DNA of 64,000 bases from Harmonia axyridis (GCF_914767665.1 NC_059504.1:22050001-22114000), one strand, 5' to 3'. Shown: positions 11,471-23,502, numbered from the stretch's first letter. Numbers and translations are program-made. Notes: generated by a model from the letters alone, not told the origin.

Positions 11471-14469
11471 AGTTCAACGTTTTATTTACAACTGCCTACA
11501 ATGATCAAACAATGACAACAACGTTGTAATTAAGTTTTGTGAAACCAAACTAAAAATATCAAAGTTGACAATAATTTACCTTGAGATCATTGAAATATAT
11601 TGACAACCACTAGACGTATATCAAGTTTGATTGTAAACAATGCCTTTCAAGTAAAATTTTCGGCTGGTATTTGATTTGTTTGGTCGGAATGATGATTCAG
11701 AAAGACTTCCATCCTTAATAGTAGAAGCAGTGCCGGTTATTGGTTAGGTACAAATTCATTTATTGTATTCTTCTCCGAAAAAATGCGTTATGTAATGAAA
11801 ATTGAGTTGAGTAATGAGTTTCATTACGTAACGCTAATGCAGCAAATTCATCGGTCAAATATCTCCAAAATGAAGCAGCCGTAGATTAACATCAATAGTA
11901 GAATATTTGATTCAGATATCAGTTCGACATTTAACTAGGTTATTTTTATGGATGTCTATAATTCAGAAGAATATTGTTTTCTTCAACATAATGTGAAAAT
12001 TATTCAACTATGGCTGGCTGGCAAAAGCTTCTGACCCGGTATCAGGGTTTTTCTGAAATTATTTCGGTATTCAACGGATTCCAAACGTTCATTGCTAAAT
12101 GTAATATACGAAAACGTTCCTTTTTATTCCGGTCAAAGAACCAAGGCAACAAAAACAACTCCGCCGCTAACTCTCCTACTTCAAAAAGAGACACGATCTA
12201 CATCTCCAATCATCCGATTCCATTTGGAACATGTTTTATGATTGTTCAATGGAAAATCTATTCTCTTTCGATTCGAAGAAACGCAGCCAAGTAACACACT
12301 CATTGTTATCGAAAAGTGATCTGCCATTTCCACGATAAAATCAAGATCCGTAACCGTCGGAGAAACGGCCTGAAAAAGCGTAAGAGAACAACAATGTAAC
12401 GATTTCCAGAACCGCCTGTGATGAGCGAAATGTAGATCTCGTAATAGCACCTTACCCGGCTTCTGTACAAGACTCTAGTAGGTATCAGTTTCTTTCGTAT
12501 AAATAGAGCGCTTTATAGGCCGGCCGGTCGGACCGTGGATGTTGGCCTTTTGTACGTTGGTGCATTGTGAGGGAGGTTTGAAACGGCAGCTATTATAGGT
12601 ATAGGTGATGTTTATCTGATAACATCGATTTCGACACATTGCTCTGAGATGTAAGAAGAGTAGGATACTGCGTAACATGTAATTTGTGAAATATCAAACA
12701 CGAAGGATTAGGGATCCCGGTATTTGTGGAAAATCTTCAACCAAGGACATATTCAGGGGAGGGGGGTTCGATGCTGTTCGGAATCGGATCCCCCCTGAAA
12801 TTTTTTCGGAAATACTAGATTCTAATTTCACCGAAATACTTTCAACTTTTTCAAATTGAATGGGAGACCTTCTATTTTATTACATACTAGGTGCCCGCCT
12901 CAGCTTCGCGCGTTCTGTCAAGCAACCCACTTCCTTCGAAGTGTCAAATTATACTCTATGATGATCGATGTTCGCTCGGTCGGCGGAAAAAGGAATGCCT
13001 TTTTTTCTTTTCCATATGATTTGTTCGAAAATATTTGATGGCATAAACCTTCGCATGACAGTAATGAAAACGCAACAAAAAAAGGATTATTCAATTTGAT
13101 GCAGTGTTTGAACGTAAAGCTCACATACATTACATAATGTCCATAGATTCTCTTTAATATAATATAGATTCAGAGGAACGAGGTACCTATATTTTTTAAT
13201 TCATACGTTCATTTGCTAAGGTATGCTTGAGTAGTTCTCAATTCATTTGTCATTTCTCGGAAAAAATAAATGACGAAGGTCTATAAAAAAATTGTGTATT
13301 TTTCGAACGCAATGTATGAATTAGACCTGTTTTATGGAATCCCTTTGCAGTATTTACCTCAGAATTTTTCGATGGATAAAGATATTGGATCAATGTTAGT
13401 AGCAGTGCACACAGTGCATCGTCGAGTGAATTATAGCTGAACAAAAAACTTCCTGTGAAAATTTCTGAGGCAATCACTACAAGGGGTTGGAGATTTCAAC
13501 TCCTCATCAAAACATTGGAGGGTTGGAAAAATTTGGGTATGAGTATTTCAACAAGATTATCATTTCTGCCAAATTTCGTCCCAATGTTCATCAGAAAAAG
13601 GATCAGAATTGTCGAATTGTTCTTTCTTTTGAAGGGGTCCATATTAATAGTAAGTAGATGAAAATTGGAAAACAATTTATTTGAAAAACTATCCTTATTT
13701 TTAACTGTAAAATACGCTCAGAAAGTAACAACCTCGATGACAATGCTTTTAACACAACATTTTACACGAAGTTTGGAATTTTTATTGGTCCTGATGATGT
13801 TATATAATCATCATAGGGATGAGTACAACCCCTTAATTTTGAATCGGGATGGGGGGGTTCGATACCTTATTTTGAACATCTTATCGAGTACTATCTGATC
13901 TTGAAATTTCGCTTCGAAATTTCCATTGATAACGAAATGACAGGCAAAAGAGTGGAAGAGTACTTTGAATACCTTCGAAATGTGTCGGATACGAATAATG
14001 TTCTCGAGATGATTTCCACATTGCATATTTCGCTATTTTCGCTGTTATTTAATTATGTCTAGATATTTTTCAGCGAAATTTTAGATTCAGATAGTATTCG
14101 ATACAATCTTCAAAATGGGGTATTATAATAACCCCTTCCCTATTCAAAATCAAGGGGTTGTGCAAACAACCTCTGTTAGGAGCCTCCCCCCCCAGTTAGG
14201 AGGTTGAAATAACGAGGATGAAAAAAGCGGAAAAGTTGTTCTCCCTCGAAACAGAAAATGACGGGTTTGAGCGATTTGCCACATTTCAATTTTAAAGTCG
14301 GAAAATTGAAAGTTTTCGTTGCATCACCCTATATGCATACTCAGACGCAATTCTCAACCCTATCGAATCTGTTATCACGGAAGAATTGAGTTATTTCTCT
14401 AACATAATCTTGGTTTTGAAGGAGTGACTAAGAGCGAAGTTCAACTACTCCCATCTCCTCAGCGTTTTT
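11471..14469. other. No gene recognised; GC-richer block at 12000-12700
   Basis: No transposon family or exon is recognised. The region at 12000-12700 is moderately GC-rich and unique within the window, with only short unrelated frames on both strands. At 13480-14220 there are several short stretches around the words CCCCTTGATTTTGAAT / AAAATCAAGGGG. They may be diverged pieces of a repeat, but I could not define its ends. Confidence 0.4.
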
Positions 14470-14739
14470 GAGATCTCACCACTTCTCAGGTTGAGTAAAG
14501 CAATATCAAACGTTCCTCTGATTTACCCTTTTTTCTACCACGTGCAAAAATTCAAAATAAGTCTCTATTTTTCTAATTTCAGAAAAAACTTAGTTTCAGC
14601 CTTCGACAAGACTTTTTGTGAAATATTGTTTTATGAAAATTCATTCAAAAATGAATGTTTGATGGAAAAGTTATATCATGCATATATTTATTTAAGAAAA
14701 AAATCATATAATTTTTTTTTCATTCCCAAAAATTTCATA
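14470..14739 (+). repeat. Left half of a 0.44-kb duplicated sequence (copy 1)
   Basis: The sequence from about 14470 to 14739 matches 29440 to about 29725 (shared: CAAACGTTCCTCTGATTTAC). It continues on the other side of the rosa-type element at 15681-15855, matching about 29725-29875. The interrupted copy and the uninterrupted copy together define the insertion site of the transposon. Confidence 0.85.
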
Positions 14740-15680
14740 TATAGGGTGTTTTTTTTCAAGGTATATAACTTTAAGTTGGCGTTACTGTTCAAGATGGCGA
14801 CCGATTTAACAGCTGTCAAGTGATTTATTCTCAGTTTGGTTTGGCAATTCATCATGCATAGACTCACGCCTGAACAACGCTTTCAAATACTGCAATTTCA
14901 TTTCGAAAATAATGGTTCTGTGCGGAATACGTATCGCGCACTACGTCCATTTTATTTTGTTTAGCGATGAAGCGCACTTCTGGTTGAATGGCTACGTCAT
15001 CAAACAAAACTGCCGCATTTGGAGTGAAGCTAATCCTCAAGTTATTGTTAAACACCGTTACATCCAGAAAAACTGACTGTTTGGTGCGCTTTATGGGCTG
15101 GTGGAAGCATTGGTCCGTACTTCTTCAAAAACGATGATGGCCAGAACGTTACAGTCAATGGTGATCGGTATAGAGCCATGATTATTAACTTTTTCATTCC
15201 TGAATTGAACAACCATGATGTTCATGAGCTGTGGTTCCAACAAGACGGCGCAACATGTCACACAGCTCGTGCCACAATCGATTTATTGAAAGACACGTTT
15301 GGTGATCGCCTAATTTCACGTTTTGGACCTGTGAATTGGCCTCCAAGATCTTGTGATTTAACACCGCTAGACTACTTTCTGTGGGGCTATGTAAAGTCAT
15401 TGGTCTATGCGGTTAAGCCGCAAACCCTTGGCCATTTGGAAGACAACATTCGCCGTGTTATTGCCGATATACGGCCACAAATGTTGGAAAAAGTCATCGA
15501 AAATTGGACGTCCAGATTGGACTACATCCGAGCCTGCCGTGGCGGTCATATGCCAGAAATCATATTCAAAATGTAATGCCACAAGATTATCTTGCGGATA
15601 AATAAAATTCATGTCAATCGAATAATCCATCGTTGTTTTATTGCAACTTAAGTTCTATAGCTCTAAAAAAATACCCTTTT
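14740..15680 (+). mobile_element. Rosa-type (DD41D) Tc1/mariner element, internally deleted
   Basis: The element is 941 bp. Its ends are TATAGGGTGTTTTTTT and, as the complement of the other end, AAAAGGGTATTTTTTT. The inverted similarity continues inward to a shared AAGTTG. It is flanked by TA (14738-14739 and 15681-15682). The paralogous sequence near 29.7 kb lacks it. The transposase gene has lost the region between its N-terminal helix-turn-helix and the first catalytic block. Confidence 0.88.
14854..15576 (+). pseudogene. Rosa-type DD41D transposase, deleted and frameshifted
   Basis: The start MHRLTPEQRFQILQFHFENN belongs to the N-terminal DNA-binding domain. It fuses after about 30 codons to ILFSDEAHFWLNGYV, which holds the first catalytic Asp. 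A frameshift near 15075 leads to LTVWCALWAGGSIGPYFF. The last 132 codons are open and well preserved: WFQQDGATCHTAR (second Asp), then CDLTPLDYFLWGYVKS (third Asp), ending at MPEIIFKM. Counting from the Asp of QQDG to the Asp of PLDYF leaves 41 residues between them, the spacing of the rosa/DD41D group. It cannot be active because of the deletion and frameshift. Confidence 0.88.
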
Positions 15681-15855
15681 TATCTACTTTCCGCAATGTA
15701 GAACTTTTCAAAATAAATAATAGTGAAAACCTCATATAAATCGATAGTCTTTGGCGTAAAATAAAATGTACTAATTTTTGAACTGATTGCTGAAACGGTA
15801 TAGACCCCTCTAAACTTAAAATATTGCTCGGATCTTGAAATTGTTCTTTCATATC
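15681..15855 (+). repeat. Right half of the duplicated sequence (copy 1)
   Basis: This continues the repeat interrupted by the rosa-type element (shared with 29725-29875: TAGTGAAAA, CTCATATAAATCGAT, CGCTGAAACGGTATA-like words). Similarity fades after about 15855. Confidence 0.8.
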
Positions 15856-16989
15856 AACACTCAAAATTTCAACTCCGTTGGAAATATTGTTTTTTTTCCG
15901 ATAATCTCATTGAATTTTTTATGGTTTTGGTTACACCATTGACATGAAATTGTCATTCTCCATTTTTTGAATTAACTGTAAAAGAACATATTTAATTTTG
16001 TCTCATTGACTTAAACGTGGCCTTCGAGATCCGGATCTATCCTGGAAATTTCAAGTTTCTGTTCCTTTCTTTTTGAGAGCTATCGTCTATTTATAATAAA
16101 AGACTTTTATTGAATAAAAAGTTTTTTACATTTATTTCAACATTTACCTATAGAGTTTTGTTCATACCCCAAACGTCTAGTCAAATAACCTTAACATTTT
16201 CGTCCTGAACTATTAGGTTAGACTCTCTAATAACTAATTTTTTTGTCAAATTCGATTACTTCACCCACCAACCGGGAACAATAGCCTTGCATGTGCCATC
16301 TTTTCGCAACATTTCCATTTTCACGAATTGAGCTATTCCGTAACACTTCGCCGATTCAAGGATTCATAAATCCTACTTACCCCTCAAATGTCCAAATATT
16401 ATGCGAGCGATTTCTTCCCCATCCTCTTCGTTAATAATCATACATCGAGATCTGTTAAATTCAATCGACACGTACAAGGGGGATTCGATAAATCATCTGT
16501 TCAACTCGAGCATTATGTCCTAATGCCAGGTTATTTGCTGCGATTTCGCATCCTGTTTGGAACAACAATGATGGACCCTACATCGGTCAGTCTGGGCGTA
16601 CAATGGTACCTTTCGATAGGCCCAATATTTCATTTATACTAGACTTGGCTTGGTCCTTCGATCTGACGTTTTTTTTTTCTATACAAGTGGTAGGAAGTCG
16701 AGGGGCGCACAATGAGAATGATTTTTGATGGATTGGCATCTGAAACGGGGGCAGGAAGTTTTGAAACGATCCGGTCGTATTTAGGTGCATTTGACCTGTA
16801 TATCAAGCTGCTTTTTTGTTCTATCAATATCAACGTGATATTCGAAATAAAAAAAATTTGAAAAGTTTTTTATTCAAGAAAGTATTCATTGCTTTTTTGC
16901 TGATTCTTTTCCTCGTTGTGGGGGAGGCCAATAAAAAAACATAATATTCTTAGCGTGAGGGAAATTAAAAATGTGTATCGATTTTTTTT
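15856..16989. other. No gene recognised
   Basis: No transposon or exon is recognised. A run of Gs at 16991-17008 marks the start of the next foldback element. Confidence 0.45.
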
Positions 16990-17706
16990 TGGGGGGTGGG
17001 GGGGGGGATAGTACATTTAAAAATAAATAAAGTACGTTAAATAAACCTATGGCCCAAAATGCATATTAAGGGAGATATATCCTTCCAAAGTTGATAAAAT
17101 TTTAAAAAATTTTTCCGAATAACTTGTAAACGGTGAATGCCACCAGATTGAAATTCCCTGCATAAATGTATGTTGTTAAAACACATTCTTTCATTATACT
17201 TCCACATTCCTTATATAGTTATAACTGGTGTTTCTAGAAAGTCATGATTTTTTTCAGAACAACTTCGATGCTATCAATGAATCTCGCCATAAATTAATTC
17301 CGCTGACATCATGTGACTACAAAAACTCAAATATCTCAATTTTTCTGTATTTGGATGAGAGTACCTTTCTCATGTAATTGTCTTCGCTCCTTCGAATGCT
17401 TCTCTTTTCTCACCAAAACGAATTCAACGAAAGAACATGTCTCAAAAAAAATCATGACTCACTCTCTGAAAACACCCTTCATAACAATTTCAGAAAGGTA
17501 GAGGGGTTATAAAAAAATGTATATTAACAACATACATTTATGCACGAAATTTCAATCTAGTGGCATTCACCGTTTGTTTAGAAGTTATGCTAAGAATTTT
17601 TTTTAATTTCATCAACTTTGGAAGGATATATCTCCGTTAATATGCATTGTGGACCATAAGTTTATTCATCAAACTATACTTATTTTTCAATGTATTATCA
17701 CCCCCA
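16990..17706. mobile_element. Foldback element with arms of about 250 bp and G-rich ends
   Basis: The left arm starts at the G-run (GGGGGGGGATAGTACATT) and is inverted at 17455-17706, which ends AATGTATTATCACCCCC. Strongly shared words include GGAGATATATCCTTCC and its complement, and GGTGAATGCCAC. The arms run to about 17255 and 17455 around a loop of about 200 bp. The ends differ from the CAGGGTG families, so this is a separate foldback family. No protein is encoded. Confidence 0.8.
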
Positions 17707-19331
17707 GAAAGCTCTTGACTTTTTACGTAAAAGTGAAAATTGTGAAATGAATATAATTTTATGGAGACATCAGCAAGTAATTTTTGGTGTCTGTAAAATA
17801 ACTTAAAGAAGCATCTGCCCTAGCTATCAATAAACAAGACCTTTTGCCTTGGCAAAAACCCAGAAACTAGTATTTCTGAATAACTTTCAGTATTTTTGGA
17901 GTATTTTTCAAATTTCTTGTTTCATTTCATAGTATTATTTTTAATCCTTCATGTCGTATTACCCCACTGAATTCATATTTTGTATTCTTTGAACATTTCT
18001 AAATACAAATTACAATGATGAATAAAATCCTGAAAATGGTAAATTTTGACTATTTCATATTTTCATAACAAAAAAGTTTGAACTCCAGAATTAGGTAGAT
18101 ACCATATTTAGTCAGGAATTATCGAATAAAATGGCAAACATTTAAGTAAACTGTTTTATTTCAATATTTACATAATATTTTACGTACCTTTACAACAGAA
18201 TGGTATTCTTCTATATTTACATACCAATAAGCGAAATAATTTTTTAAATATTTCATATATAACAAAACCAACAAAAAAAACATAATGGAAAAAATAAATA
18301 TCAGTTAGTTACATGTTCAGATTTCAGCTCTTTTTCAACCACATATACATATAATCAAAAGGATAGCAATCTTAGTGAAATCACATCTAAATAGGAATTA
18401 GTCAAGAGGTGATCGTCACAGAAGAAATTGTAATGACACTAGTTTGAAAATATGCGCGAAACGAATGTGTCTGTATTTATTCATTTGGTATGCTTGTATT
18501 ACACAAATTTTATTAATCATGCTAAATTGACCGATATTTTATTTCAAGAGGTTGTTAGATTGGAATTATAGATAGTAATGAAAATATCGGTATTCATATG
18601 AATTTTGAGTTTCTACCACCTTCTGAATTATCAAAAGACGTTCTCTATTAATATGACAACATATGGGCGCTGAAATGGACAAATAGTCATGTCACTTTTT
18701 CCATTTGAAGAATAATCACTCATTATATATTATAACACGCACAAACATCAGGCTTCTGAAAGGCCTTCAAGAAACGTGAATAATAATATTCAATAAAACA
18801 AACATTACAAAGTTATCAATTCACCGATGTTTCAAAACTGCACAACAGTTGACGATACACAGGGTGTTTCAAAATTGGTGATGCAAATGAAAACGAGAGA
18901 TCCCTTGGTAAATTTCATGAATAAAAGTCCTTTAAACATGGACCCGAAAACGCTTTGTTTTCAAGATACAGGCTGTTCCATGTAGTCCTACTTTTTTGTA
19001 ATGGTCTTACGAGTTTATCGAATTTTTTTTAATCATTGCTACATATCGGGAAAGTAGGCACCAAAACTAATAATTAATTTATTCATCACAGCTTACTTAT
19101 TGAATTTGAATGAGTACATCAGTAACATAACTAATAGTTGACGGCACAAACTTTAGAAATTGCCTGGTTTTGTGTGCGTTTTCAAGATGGATACAGTTGG
19201 CATCTCGCATACGTCATCAGTGACGTCATGTCATTGCTGAAATAAATATACCACATCACAATATCTCCATCAAACGATCACCTCTAGATTCAACAGGACA
19301 TCTACAATTATAGGCCGGTTTATCTATATCC
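17707..19331. other. 3' flank of the CBF-beta gene, no other gene recognised
   Basis: AT-rich sequence. A CAGGGTGTTTCAAAATTGG word at 18860 followed by GGACCCGAAAACGCTTTG looks like one end of another TA-flanked repeat, related to words near 38840 and 39600. At 19207-19227 the motif ACGTCA occurs twice with TGACGTCAT, which resembles CRE/ATF sites. Part of the interval next to the exon should be the 3' UTR. Confidence 0.45.
19078..19083 (-). terminator. Candidate polyadenylation signal of the CBF-beta gene
   Basis: The minus strand reads AATAAA here, about 250 bp past the stop codon of the last CBF-beta exon. It is the first canonical signal I see downstream. AATAAA is frequent by chance in AT-rich DNA, so this is only a candidate. 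Confidence 0.35.
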
Positions 19332-19610
19332 CTAATACATCTTCATGTAATTCCTGGATTGCACGGCGCCTACGCGAACCTCCAGGTCTTGATCCGGCCT
19401 GTCCTGTTGACGGTAACCCCTCTGCTTGTCCTCGAATTCACGCAATCGCTGATTATATCGTTCGATCTGTTCGCGCAAAAGCGCGTCCTCCTGTGCTGCC
19501 CTCTCCTCGTTGAACTCCAGGCAACCGACGCCGTCCAGACGCTCCAGATCGATCCAGCCCCTCCATCTGACGCAGACGCCGTTCATTATGAAGGAGGATT
19601 TGATGTGAAC
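19332..19610 (-). CDS. Core-binding factor beta (Brother/Big brother), last coding exon
   Basis: This exon gives the C-terminal 92 residues of CBF-beta, the non-DNA-binding partner that stabilises Runx proteins on DNA in the nucleus. It begins VHIKSSFIMNGVCVRWRGW and continues IDLERLDGVGCLEFNEERA and QEDALLREQIERYNQ, closely matching the animal CBF-beta core. The Asn of the MNGVC stretch, reported in vertebrate work as part of the Runx contact surface, is kept. The C-terminus (YRQQDRPDQDLEVRVG, ending MKMY) is charged and probably flexible. On the minus strand the exon follows a good acceptor (pyrimidine-rich tract, TTGTTCCAG). It starts in phase 0, which fits the end of the exon at 56104. 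The stop is TAG. Codon use is GC-richer than the surrounding DNA, as expected of a constrained exon. Confidence 0.94.
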   Translation of the reverse strand, partial: VHIKSSFIMNGVCVRWRGWIDLERLDGVGCLEFNEERAAQEDALLREQIERYNQRLREFEDKQRGYRQQDRPDQDLEVRVGAVQSRNYMKMY

Positions 19611-19762
19611 CTGGAACAAGGAAGAGAAATATTTAGAGGTTGAATTGAAATACTTTCTCTGATTGATTTTTTTTTTATTAAGTTTGTTTACAGCTTCAGC
19701 TCAATGCATTTGCAGATCTTCATTTCTTAGTGGCTTCCGAGTCTATCGATGATAGTGGAAGC

Positions 19763-20631
19763 ATTGTGATTAGGGATTCATCAAGCCAAGTAGCTTGACA
19801 TTTTAACCAACTACTTGACTTGAAAATCAAGCTCTTGAAAAATTACATACTTGAGCTTGACTTGACTTGATTTTAGATATTTATTGCTTGACTTGATATC
19901 AAGCTATTTGATATTACTTGAGTTTGATATGCATGCGTCGCACGCCATACATTTTTTGCAGTCTCGTGCGCACTTAGACTAAATAAGGAAATTCCTCGAG
20001 CGCCGAGAGACTGAAGCATTCGCCAGTGTGACTTTATCAGCAGTTTCCTCACATTTCTTTGAAATCTATAGGTAGATATTGGTAGTTTCAGAAATAACTT
20101 TCCAAACTTGGACAAAATTACCAAGGATTTTTATCAACGCCAGCATCTTCAGCTGCAGTTGAAAGACAATTTTCCAGAGCTGCTCCTACAGTTACAAGAA
20201 CCCGGTTAGGTTAGGCGACAAATCTATAAGATGCCTCATGTGTCTTAGATGCTGGATTGAAAATTATGAAATCAAACAAAGCCTGGATGTTTCTCTATAT
20301 GAGAAACTTTATTTCTTTATTATTTTTCATTTTGTTATGATTTATAGTGATTTAATTTATGTTTCGATTTTAAAAAAGTTGATATTTTCGGTTCTTTTAT
20401 ACAATCAGTTCAATGAATAAAAGTGTTTTTTCAAGGTTCCTTCTCATTTCTTCATTTATTTTTATTGATGTAACATTACACAAAAAAAATGCTACAAATC
20501 AAGTACTTGATGAATAAATATTTGACTTGAGATTGAAAAACTACTACTTGACTTGAGCTTGACTTGAAATCAAGCCAAGCTCAAGCCAAGTAACTTGATA
20601 ATCAAGCCAAGACGTAATCCCCAATTGTGAT
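19763..20631 (+). mobile_element. hAT derivative, copy 1, with perfect 8-bp target duplication
   Basis: The element (19771-20623, 853 bp) starts TAGGGATTCATCAAGCCAAG and ends with its inverted counterpart (...TAATCCCCA). It is flanked by a perfect 8-bp duplication, ATTGTGAT, at 19763-19770 and 20624-20631. This is the hallmark of hAT transposition. Subterminal regions are packed with short CAAGT/ACTTG words (CTTGACTTGA, TCAAGC), which are likely transposase-binding repeats. Only the tail of a transposase remains (see the fragment at 20120-20310). Three related copies lie at 24862-25739, 35762-36633 and 57150-57917. Confidence 0.95.
20120..20310 (+). pseudogene. hAT transposase C-terminal dimerisation domain fragment
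   Basis: The + strand reads FLSTPASSAAVERQFSRA and then PTVTRTR. This is the classic hAT C-terminal dimerisation motif (P.SS..VER.FS.A). In the next frame comes DKSI-like sequence, CLRCWIENYEI and a Ser/Leu-rich end. A stop and a frameshift follow TRTR in this copy, while copies 2-4 supply the missing Asn-Arg-Leu word. The whole N-terminal and catalytic part is absent from all four copies. Confidence 0.85.
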
Positions 20632-21997
20632 TTCTTTGGATTGAACAAAATTCTTGGTCTCTGATTTCAAAATTTCTACTCGCAAAACGCATTTCAGACC
20701 CTCTTGAAAAACTTTGGTTCTGTCTGTCAGTTCATTGGTATGTCCATATGTCTATCGGACTGTCCGTCGGTCGGTGTGTCCGCACATCCTTGGAACAGCC
20801 TCAACTCAACAATTCTTATCCGAATTTTACGGAATGTAGTAGGGATGTTCACTTTGGGATGGTATTTCCATATCCCATTATAGGTTTCTCCGAATCCCAT
20901 GAAAATTGGTGATTTTACTAGTTTATTACTCGTTCGACTTTGTTGAAAATTGAGAAAATATGGGTATTCGGGTTGACACAGAATATTTCATAGAATAATA
21001 GTTTTTTCGGTTACAAGGTGTGAGTTGCGCATGCAAAATAATAATTTGTGCATCCAGTTGAGAAGAAAACTAATTTCCGTAACGAGCGAAACTCGAGTTA
21101 AAAAAAAAATAGTGTTTCTCAACGTGCTTCTCATAATTCGAAAACAAGTATTGTTTAGTGTCATGTTATGTGATATTGTTTCCAATAAAAAGAGGATAAT
21201 AATTAACACTTTTCTTCTCATAGATACTTAATATAGTATTTGAGGAGGAATTTGCTAAAGTGACCATTCCCAAAACAAAGAGGAAAATATGTCGAGAACT
21301 ACTGAAAGATAAAAAAAAATCTGATAAAGTCTGGTTAGTGATTAGGCCTTCCAATTTTAAGAATTCTCTAATTTATAACCAAGAGAATGCATCATACATT
21401 CTCTATATTTCTAAATTAGAGAAAAACTCTTTCGAGAGATAATAGTGTTACAAGATTTAGTGTGGAGTGCTGACTTTTTAGCAGCGGAAGGCGAAAAAGG
21501 GTAGTGTTACAACTATTGTCAGAGAATTTTATTTTTAGTCACTTATTTTTCATTGATTTGCAAACAAAAGAGGTCAATAGAGAAGTAGGTTCATTGAATA
21601 AACGAAATTGTTACTGAAGTAAGAATACTTTATGCTCGACTTTATGTCTATGTCCCCATTAACACAGCCGATCCGAGCATAAATTCAGAACATATCTTTC
21701 AATGATATTTTACATTATAACCTACTCCGATACTCATTCAAAATTTAAAATTCACATGAATTGAAACCTAGTGATAATGTTATGAATAGGATAAATTATT
21801 TTTTTCCTGTTGATAGATATCCTCAAATATTCAAGACTAATATAATTATAACTCTAAACTAACACAATGATTTACTTCATGTGTGAACAAAAAACTATAA
21901 TCGAACAAAACGAAAAAGAGGAAAACGTAGAAGTAAATGTTTTGATATCAAATATTTTGGGGAATTTTAGGAGATTTTTGTTAAGTACTAACAAGTA
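20632..21997. other. No gene recognised
   Basis: AT-rich intron DNA. A short stretch of repeated TGTCYGTCxG words lies at 20735-20775. No exon, transposase or long inverted repeat is visible. Confidence 0.5.
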
Positions 21998-23502
21998 CAG
22001 GGTGGGCAAATTTCGATGTTTTAGCACTACAACTTTTGAACCAGAGGAGATAGACAAAATCTGATACCCACTTCTCGATCTCTTTTTCTGAGAAACTAAC
22101 AAGGGTAGTATTCATTTTTGGCCACCTTCTTTTGTTTTCGAGTTATAAGCGAAAATTGGAAAAATGGCGATATCGAAGAACATTTATATCTCCGCTAATA
22201 CTGATGATAGAGCTCAGAAATTAAAACATTATACAGGCACTTTTTTACGTATAATCCAGTGGCGTGCTCGTATTTCCAAAAGGGCTTTCAATTACGAAGC
22301 TATGACCCAAAGTTATGTTTTTTTAAATGGGAACACTAGATTTTTAGGCCATTTTCTGAAAGCTTAATTTTTCCTGATTTCAAAAATATATAACATCGTA
22401 TGATTTGTATCAAAATAAATAACAGAAAATGGTCAAAAACCTTTTTTTACTTAAGAGTCTCAATATTTCTATGGTTTCAACTGTTGATGAGCCTTCCTAT
22501 AACAAGAGCAGTGTCGTTCCGTCAATCTGAGTATTTCTATGCTTTTCACTCATTTCTACAAAATTCGAATCTATATTTATTTTATACAAATAGTTGCGAA
22601 AAGATAAACGAACTTGGAAAAAGTTTCCTAGGTAGCTTGAACACAGTTTCAAATATTCATCTATTGAAATATCGAGAATAGGTGTCGACTGTGCATTGTG
22701 CAATTGTTGTCATTATTAGGTTAAATATTATTTCTTGTTTGTCCCTTCGTAATTGAAATGTTGAGTTCAATCAGATATGCATTGTTTCATATGCTGTTTA
22801 AAATGGATTGGTACTTGTGCGTATTGATTCTGGAGACCTATGTAAATAATCTCCTGATACATGCATCTCAATACGACTCTTTCGATTGAAAAATTCGATC
22901 TTGTGGTTTCTTCGTTATTTCCAAATCAATTTTCAGATAAAAAATTTATAAAACATATCTAGATTCGAATTTTGTAGAAATAAGTGAAAAGCATAGAAAT
23001 AATCAGATTGACGGAAGGACACTGCTCATAGAAATATTGAGACTCTTAGGTGAAAAGAGGTTTTTGGCCATTTTCTATTATTTATATTGATCCGAATCCT
23101 ACGATGTTATATATTTTTGAAATCAGGAAAAATTAAGCTTTCAGAAAATGGCACAAAAATCTAGGGTTCCCATTTAAAAAAACATAACTTTGGGTTATAG
23201 CTCCGTAATTGAAAACCCTTTCGAAAATATGAGCACGCCACTGCATTCTACGTTAAAAAGTGCCTGTATAATGTTTTAATTTCAGAGCTCTATCATCAGT
23301 ATTAGCAGAGATATAACTGTTTTTCGATTTCGCCATTTTTCCAATTTTCGCTTATTACTCGAAAACAAAAGAAGGTGGCCAAAAATGAATACTACCCTTG
23401 ATAGTTTCTCAGAAAAAGAGATCGAGAAGTGGGTATCAGATTTTGTCTATCTCCTCTGGTTCAAAAGTTGTAGTGCTAAAACATCGAAATTTGCCCACCC
23501 TG
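21998..23502. mobile_element. Foldback element with arms of about 560 bp
   Basis: The left arm (21998 to about 22570) is repeated inverted at about 22965-23502. The outermost bases are CAGGGTGGGCAAATTTCGAT and the complement, flanked by TA (21996-21997 and 23503-23504). The arms are nearly identical over most of their length (for example GAGATAGACAAAATCTGATA against its complement). The loop of about 400 bp has no recognisable coding content. It shares its first seven bases and its TA target with the foldbacks at 5157, 33157 and 41610, but the arm sequences differ. Confidence 0.9.

Noticed and set aside
15194..15630. Minus-strand and second-frame ORFs over the rosa-type transposase
   Set aside because: Shadows of the well-supported + strand transposase frame.
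19207..19227. Clustered TGACGTCA-like words near the CBF-beta 3' end as a promoter
   Set aside because: Two CRE-like words alone in a 3' flank do not support a promoter. They are noted only in the flank entry.
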